Positions 60,609 to 64,000 of a stretch of 64,000 nucleotides of DNA are shown here, piece after piece (the stretch's first letter is position 1; each line of letters opens with the position of its first letter). The stretch spans positions 992,001 through 1,056,000 of the forward strand of contig NZ_CP108055.1 of NCBI RefSeq assembly GCF_036174265.1, in the 5' to 3' direction. Below the pieces are notes generated by a model that was not told where the DNA came from, did not search any database, and saw nothing but the letters and a program-made list of their open reading frames with translations. Made by a program: the position numbers and the translations under genes. This stretch comes from Streptomyces sp. NBC_00285 (GTDB lineage Bacteria > Actinomycetota > Actinomycetes > Streptomycetales > Streptomycetaceae).

Positions 60609-61925
60609 ATGCATGAGCTCTCCCCCTCGGGTCTCTCCCTTCCCTCGCCCGGTCGGCGCAGCCTGCTGCGCGGAGCGGGCGGTGCCGCCCTGCTCGCGGG
60701 CGCAGGCATTCCCTTGCTGTCTGCCTGCGGTGACAGCGGCAGTTCCTCGGACCCCAAGACCGTCTCGCTGGGTTCCAACTCCTCCGACGCCGTGCCGAAG
60801 AAGGCCTACGGGGAGATCTACACGGCGTTCACGAAGCAGTCGGGTGTCACGGTCAAGGTCAACACCAAGGACCACAACACCTTCCAGGAGCAGATCAACT
60901 CCTACCTCCAGGGCACGCCGGACGACGTGTTCAACTGGTTCGCTGGCTACCGCATGCAGTTCTTCGCGGCGAAGAAGCTGGCCTCCCCGATCGACGACGT
61001 GTGGGAGAAGATCGGGGGCAACTTCCCCGACGCCATGAAGAAGCTCAGCAAGGGCGAGGACGGCAAGTACTACTTCGTGCCCCTGACCAGCTATCCGTGG
61101 GCGATCTTCTACCGCAAGAGCGTTTTCACTCAGTACGGCTACCAGGTCCCCACCACTTGGGAGGCACTGGTCGCTCTGTGCAAGCAGATGAAGAAGGACG
61201 GCCTGGTCCCGATCGCGTTCGGCGACAAGGACGCCTGGCCCGCGATGGGCACCTTCGACCAGATCAACTTCCGCACCAACGGCTACGACTTCCACGTCGA
61301 GCTGATGGCGGGCAAGGCCTCCTGGACCGACGCCAAGGTCAAGAACGTCTTCGACCACTGGGCCGAGATCCTGCCCTACCACCAGGACGGCTTCATGGGC
61401 CGCACCTGGCAGGACGCCGCCCAGACCCTGGTGTCCAAGAAGGCCGGCATGTATCTCCTCGGTACCTTCGTGGCGCAGCAGTTCACCAACAAGGCCGACC
61501 TGGACGACCTCGACTTCTTCGCCTTCCCGGAAATCGACTCGCAGTTCGCGCAGGACACCGTCGAGGCCCCCACCGACGGCTTCATGGTCAGCAAGTCGCC
61601 CAAGAACCACGACGGTGTGGTGAAGCTGATGGAGTTCCTGGGCACGCCCCAGGCCGAGGAGATCTACCTCAAGGCCGACCCGAGCGTGGTGGCCGCCTCC
61701 AGCAAGGCCTCCACCGCCTCCTACTCGCCGCTGCAGAAGAAGGCCTTCGAGATGATCTCCGGTGCGAAGAGCCTCACGCAGTTCATGGACCGTGACTCGC
61801 GCCCGGACTTCACCTCGACGGTGATGCAGCCCTCGCTGCAGAAGTTCCTGCAGAACCCCAAGGGCGTCGACAGCCTGCTGGCCTCGGTCGAGCGCCAGAA
61901 GAAGACGATCTTCGCCTCCTCATGA
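60609..61925 (+). CDS. sugar ABC transporter substrate-binding lipoprotein (CUT1)
   Basis: A 438-residue extracellular binding protein. The N-terminus has a twin-arginine-like RRSLLRGAGGAALLAG followed by the lipobox LLSAC, so it is a lipoprotein possibly exported by Tat. The mature domain shows the usual pattern YTAFTKQSGVTVKVNTKDHN and GEDGKYYFVPLTSYPWAIFY of the CUT1 (oligosaccharide) family. The sugar is unknown. Its TGA overlaps the ATG of the first permease. No ATPase gene is adjacent, as usual in Streptomyces, where the shared MsiK supplies it. Confidence 0.88.
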   Translation: MHELSPSGLSLPSPGRRSLLRGAGGAALLAGAGIPLLSACGDSGSSSDPKTVSLGSNSSDAVPKKAYGEIYTAFTKQSGVTVKVNTKDHNTFQEQINSYLQGTPDDVFNWFAGYRMQFFAAKKLASPIDDVWEKIGGNFPDAMKKLSKGEDGKYYFVPLTSYPWAIFYRKSVFTQYGYQVPTTWEALVALCKQMKKDGLVPIAFGDKDAWPAMGTFDQINFRTNGYDFHVELMAGKASWTDAKVKNVFDHWAEILPYHQDGFMGRTWQDAAQTLVSKKAGMYLLGTFVAQQFTNKADLDDLDFFAFPEIDSQFAQDTVEAPTDGFMVSKSPKNHDGVVKLMEFLGTPQAEEIYLKADPSVVAASSKASTASYSPLQKKAFEMISGAKSLTQFMDRDSRPDFTSTVMQPSLQKFLQNPKGVDSLLASVERQKKTIFASS

Positions 61926-62893
61926 CCGTCGGAACCGAGCCACCGAAGGCGGCGTCCACCGAGTCGCCTTCGGGTGTCACGCCACGCAAGGTGCCCCAGG
62001 GACGCCACCGTCTGCTGACCCGTCGTGACCGGATCACGCTCGGCTTCATGGCCGGCGTGCCCACGGTCCTGCACGTGGCCCTTGTCTGGGTCACCGCCCT
62101 CGCCTCGATCGCCCTGGCCTTCACCAGCTGGGACGGCATCGGCTTCGACTCCATCAAATGGGTCGGCCTGGACAACTTCCAGCAGTTGTTCACCGACAAC
62201 CCGCAGTTCTGGCCCGCCCTGCAGCACAACGTCATCTGGTTCGTCGTGCTCATCTGCATCCCGACCCCGTTCGGGCTGTTCCTGGCCGTCCAGCTCGACA
62301 AGAACATCCGCTTCAGCCGGGTCTACCAGACCGCGTTCTTCCTGCCCGTCGTGGTCTCCCTGGCCGTCACCGGCTTCGTGTGGCAGCTGGTCTACAACCC
62401 CGACACCGGCCTCATCAACAGCCTCATCGGCGCCAACAAACCCGGCCACTACATCGACTGGATCGGCGACCCCAAACTCAACCTGTGGGCCGTCCTGATC
62501 GCCGCGTCCTGGCGCCACACCGGCTACATGATGATCCTCTACCTGGCCGGCCTCAAGGGCGTGGACCCCTCCCTGCGCGAGGCGTCCTCACTGGACGGCG
62601 CCAACGAGTGGCAGACGTTCAAGAACGTCATCTTCCCCACCCTGCGCCCCACCAACACCGTCGTCCTGGTCGTCACCATCATCGAGGCCCTGCGCGCCTT
62701 CGACCTGGTGTTCGTCTTCAACAAGGGCGCCCAGGGCACCGAGCTGCTCTCCATCCTGATCACCAACAACATCATCGGCGAGTCCAGCCGCATCGGATAC
62801 GGCTCCGCCATCGCCGTGGTCCTCCTGGTGATCTCCCTCGTCGTGATCATCCCCTACCTGATCGCGACCTTCCGGAAGGAGCGCAGCGCATGA
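61922..62893 (+). CDS. sugar ABC transporter permease (MalF type)
   Basis: A 323-residue membrane component with six helices. LREASSLDGANEWQTFKNVI FPTL is the EAA loop that contacts the ATPase. The N-terminal 35 residues are cytoplasmic, before ITLGFMAGVPTVLHVALVWV. Coupled by ATGA overlaps to the binding protein before and the second permease after it. Confidence 0.9.
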   Translation: MTVGTEPPKAASTESPSGVTPRKVPQGRHRLLTRRDRITLGFMAGVPTVLHVALVWVTALASIALAFTSWDGIGFDSIKWVGLDNFQQLFTDNPQFWPALQHNVIWFVVLICIPTPFGLFLAVQLDKNIRFSRVYQTAFFLPVVVSLAVTGFVWQLVYNPDTGLINSLIGANKPGHYIDWIGDPKLNLWAVLIAASWRHTGYMMILYLAGLKGVDPSLREASSLDGANEWQTFKNVIFPTLRPTNTVVLVVTIIEALRAFDLVFVFNKGAQGTELLSILITNNIIGESSRIGYGSAIAVVLLVISLVVIIPYLIATFRKERSA

Positions 62894-63801
62894 GCACCCT
62901 CACCACCACCGCCCCGCCCCCCGTACCGGGGTCGGGCAAGCCACGCGCCCCGCTGCGCCCCGCCCGGATCCTGCTGCACGTCTTCCTGGCCGGCACCTCG
63001 CTGGCCTGGCTGGCCCCGCTGCTGTGGGCGGCCTTCGCCGCCCTGCGCCCCTACGCCGAGACCAGCGACAAGGGATACGTGTCCTGGCCCGACACCCTCA
63101 ACTTCGACAACTTCAAGAACGCCTTCACACAGTCGGACATGCTCCACTACTTCGGCAACACACTGATCATCGCGGTCCCCGCCGTGCTGATCACCCTGCT
63201 GCTGTCGTCGATGGTCGCCTTCTACGTCAGCCGTTTCGACTTCCGCCTCAACATCGCACTGCTGCTCGTGTTCACGGCCGGCAACCTGCTCCCCCAGCAG
63301 GTCATCATCACCCCCCTGTACCGGCTGTACCTGCTCATCGACCTGCCCGGCATCACCATGAGCGGCAAGCTCTACGACTCCGCACTCGGCCTGGTCCTCA
63401 TCCACGTCGCCTTCCAGTCCGGGTTCTGCGCCTTCGTCCTCAGCAACTACATGCGGATGCTGCCGCACGAACTCACCGAGGCCGCCCTGGTCGACGGCGC
63501 CTCGGTATGGCGGATGTACTGGCAGATCGTCCTGCCACTGTGCAAGCCCGCGATGGCCGCCCTGGGCACCCTGCTGTCCATCTGGATCTACAACGACTTC
63601 TTCTGGGCCATCGTCCTCATCTCCACCGGCGAGAACATGCCGATCACCTCGGCCCTGAACAACCTCTCCGGCCAGTACTTCACCGACCCCAACCTCGTCG
63701 CCGCAGGCGCCCTCCTCACCGCGATCCCCACCCTGATCGTCTACTTCGTACTCCAGCGCCAGTTCGTCAGCGGACTCACCCTCGGCGCCAACAAGGGCTG
63801 A
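62890..63801 (+). CDS. sugar ABC transporter permease (MalG type)
   Basis: A 303-residue six-helix permease with EAA loop ELTEAALVDGASVWRMYWQI and the conserved extracellular-side motif QQVIITPLYRLYLLI. It pairs with the MalF-type protein. The final helix ends in FVSGLTLGANKG, the standard C-terminus of this family. No glycosidase follows, so the operon is transport only. Confidence 0.9.
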   Translation: MSTLTTTAPPPVPGSGKPRAPLRPARILLHVFLAGTSLAWLAPLLWAAFAALRPYAETSDKGYVSWPDTLNFDNFKNAFTQSDMLHYFGNTLIIAVPAVLITLLLSSMVAFYVSRFDFRLNIALLLVFTAGNLLPQQVIITPLYRLYLLIDLPGITMSGKLYDSALGLVLIHVAFQSGFCAFVLSNYMRMLPHELTEAALVDGASVWRMYWQIVLPLCKPAMAALGTLLSIWIYNDFFWAIVLISTGENMPITSALNNLSGQYFTDPNLVAAGALLTAIPTLIVYFVLQRQFVSGLTLGANKG

Positions 63802-63863
63802 ACCAGGGCCACTTGCAACGTAGGTCTCTCTGGAGCGGCCACAGCGTCAGCATCGGCGAGCAG

Positions 63864-64000
63864 TCACACGCTCTCCTGCAGCGTGATCACGTCCCCCACC
63901 CGAACGGTGCCCGCCTCCAGAACGTCCAGGTACACGCCGAGGCATGAGAGCCGGCCCAGGTCGAACACCGGTATGCGGTGATCGCGGGCGACCGCGCGCA
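63864..64000 (-). CDS. MOSC domain protein, 3' end
   Basis: Only the last 45 codons are in the window: RIPVFDLGRLSCLGVYLDVL then EAGTVRVGDVITLQESV and TGA. The G-x-V-x-x-GD ending is the C-terminus of MOSC domains (molybdenum cofactor sulfurase-like). It runs off the right edge. It converges on the permease operon. Confidence 0.65.
   Translation of the reverse strand, partial: RAVARDHRIPVFDLGRLSCLGVYLDVLEAGTVRVGDVITLQESV

Overview
The window is high-GC actinobacterial DNA, most likely from a Streptomyces chromosome. The coding sequences have strongly G/C-biased third codon positions and many GTG starts. Overlapping ATGA/GTGA stop-start junctions are frequent, and several starts look leaderless (TANNNT six or seven bases before ATG). 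Typical Streptomyces families are present: SpoIIE phosphatases with PAS/GAF domains, DUF3040, MmyB-type XRE regulators, LytR-CpsA-Psr proteins, eukaryotic-type Ser/Thr kinases and CUT1 sugar transporters. No rRNA, tRNA or CRISPR array was seen.

Layout. 0-6.8 kb: the 5' end of fadH, a small unknown gene, DUF3040, a CPA2 antiporter, a secreted protein, a PAS-PAS-GAF-SpoIIE phosphatase and a DUF5666 membrane protein. 6.7-16.9 kb: an MFS exporter with a divergent LysR regulator, an N5-glutamine methyltransferase relative, MarR, GNAT with a coupled 42-residue ORF, a molybdopterin oxidoreductase with its flavin reductase, two esterase-type hydrolases and a methyltransferase. 17-20.5 kb: a PadR/NTF2 deletion scar, the ECF42 sigma operon with two YCII proteins, and an SDR fragment. 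20.4-27 kb: a methyltransferase, a compact Rho paralogue with a long leader, a D,D-carboxypeptidase, and a GT87/MptB-like glycosyltransferase pair. 26.8-32.6 kb: an asparagine/glutamine catabolic cluster (glutaminase, aspartase, asparaginase, permease, GntR). 32.7-39.8 kb: uppP, a crcB-DUF190-crcB operon, an SMP-30 protein with an HTH regulator, and a GH42 beta-galactosidase divergent from LacI.

40.3-46.3 kb is a mobile-element patch. It holds a transposase tail, a TnpB-only IS200/IS605 element, a second IS605-type end hairpin, a serine recombinase tail and a 113-bp MITE-like element, with an XRE/SDR/aldo-keto reductase group and MarR and AraC regulators between them. 46.4-52.4 kb: AraC, SseB, an isochorismatase-NCS1 permease pair, an aldo-keto reductase/LacI deletion scar and a membrane protein. 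52.4-59.2 kb: a Ser/Thr kinase, TatA, an LCP ligase, an ArsR regulator, an IS1380 insertion and a GlsB-type stress protein. 59.2-64 kb: broken squalene/phytoene synthase and LacI genes, a three-gene CUT1 sugar transporter and the tail of a MOSC protein.

The most interesting signal is in 54.6-58.9 kb. A 24-bp dyad TTG-N5-TTGCGCAA-N5-CAA, or a close derivative, overlaps the -10/+1 region of four neighbouring promoters: tatA, the LCP gene, the ArsR gene and the glsB-type gene. This suggests a small, apparently undescribed ArsR-controlled envelope regulon. An IS1380 copy flanked by CTAG duplications has inserted at the -10 of its glsB member. A second theme is decay. At two places a divergent gene pair has lost both 5' ends and the shared promoter, and further regulator and enzyme stubs lie at the edges of intact operons.
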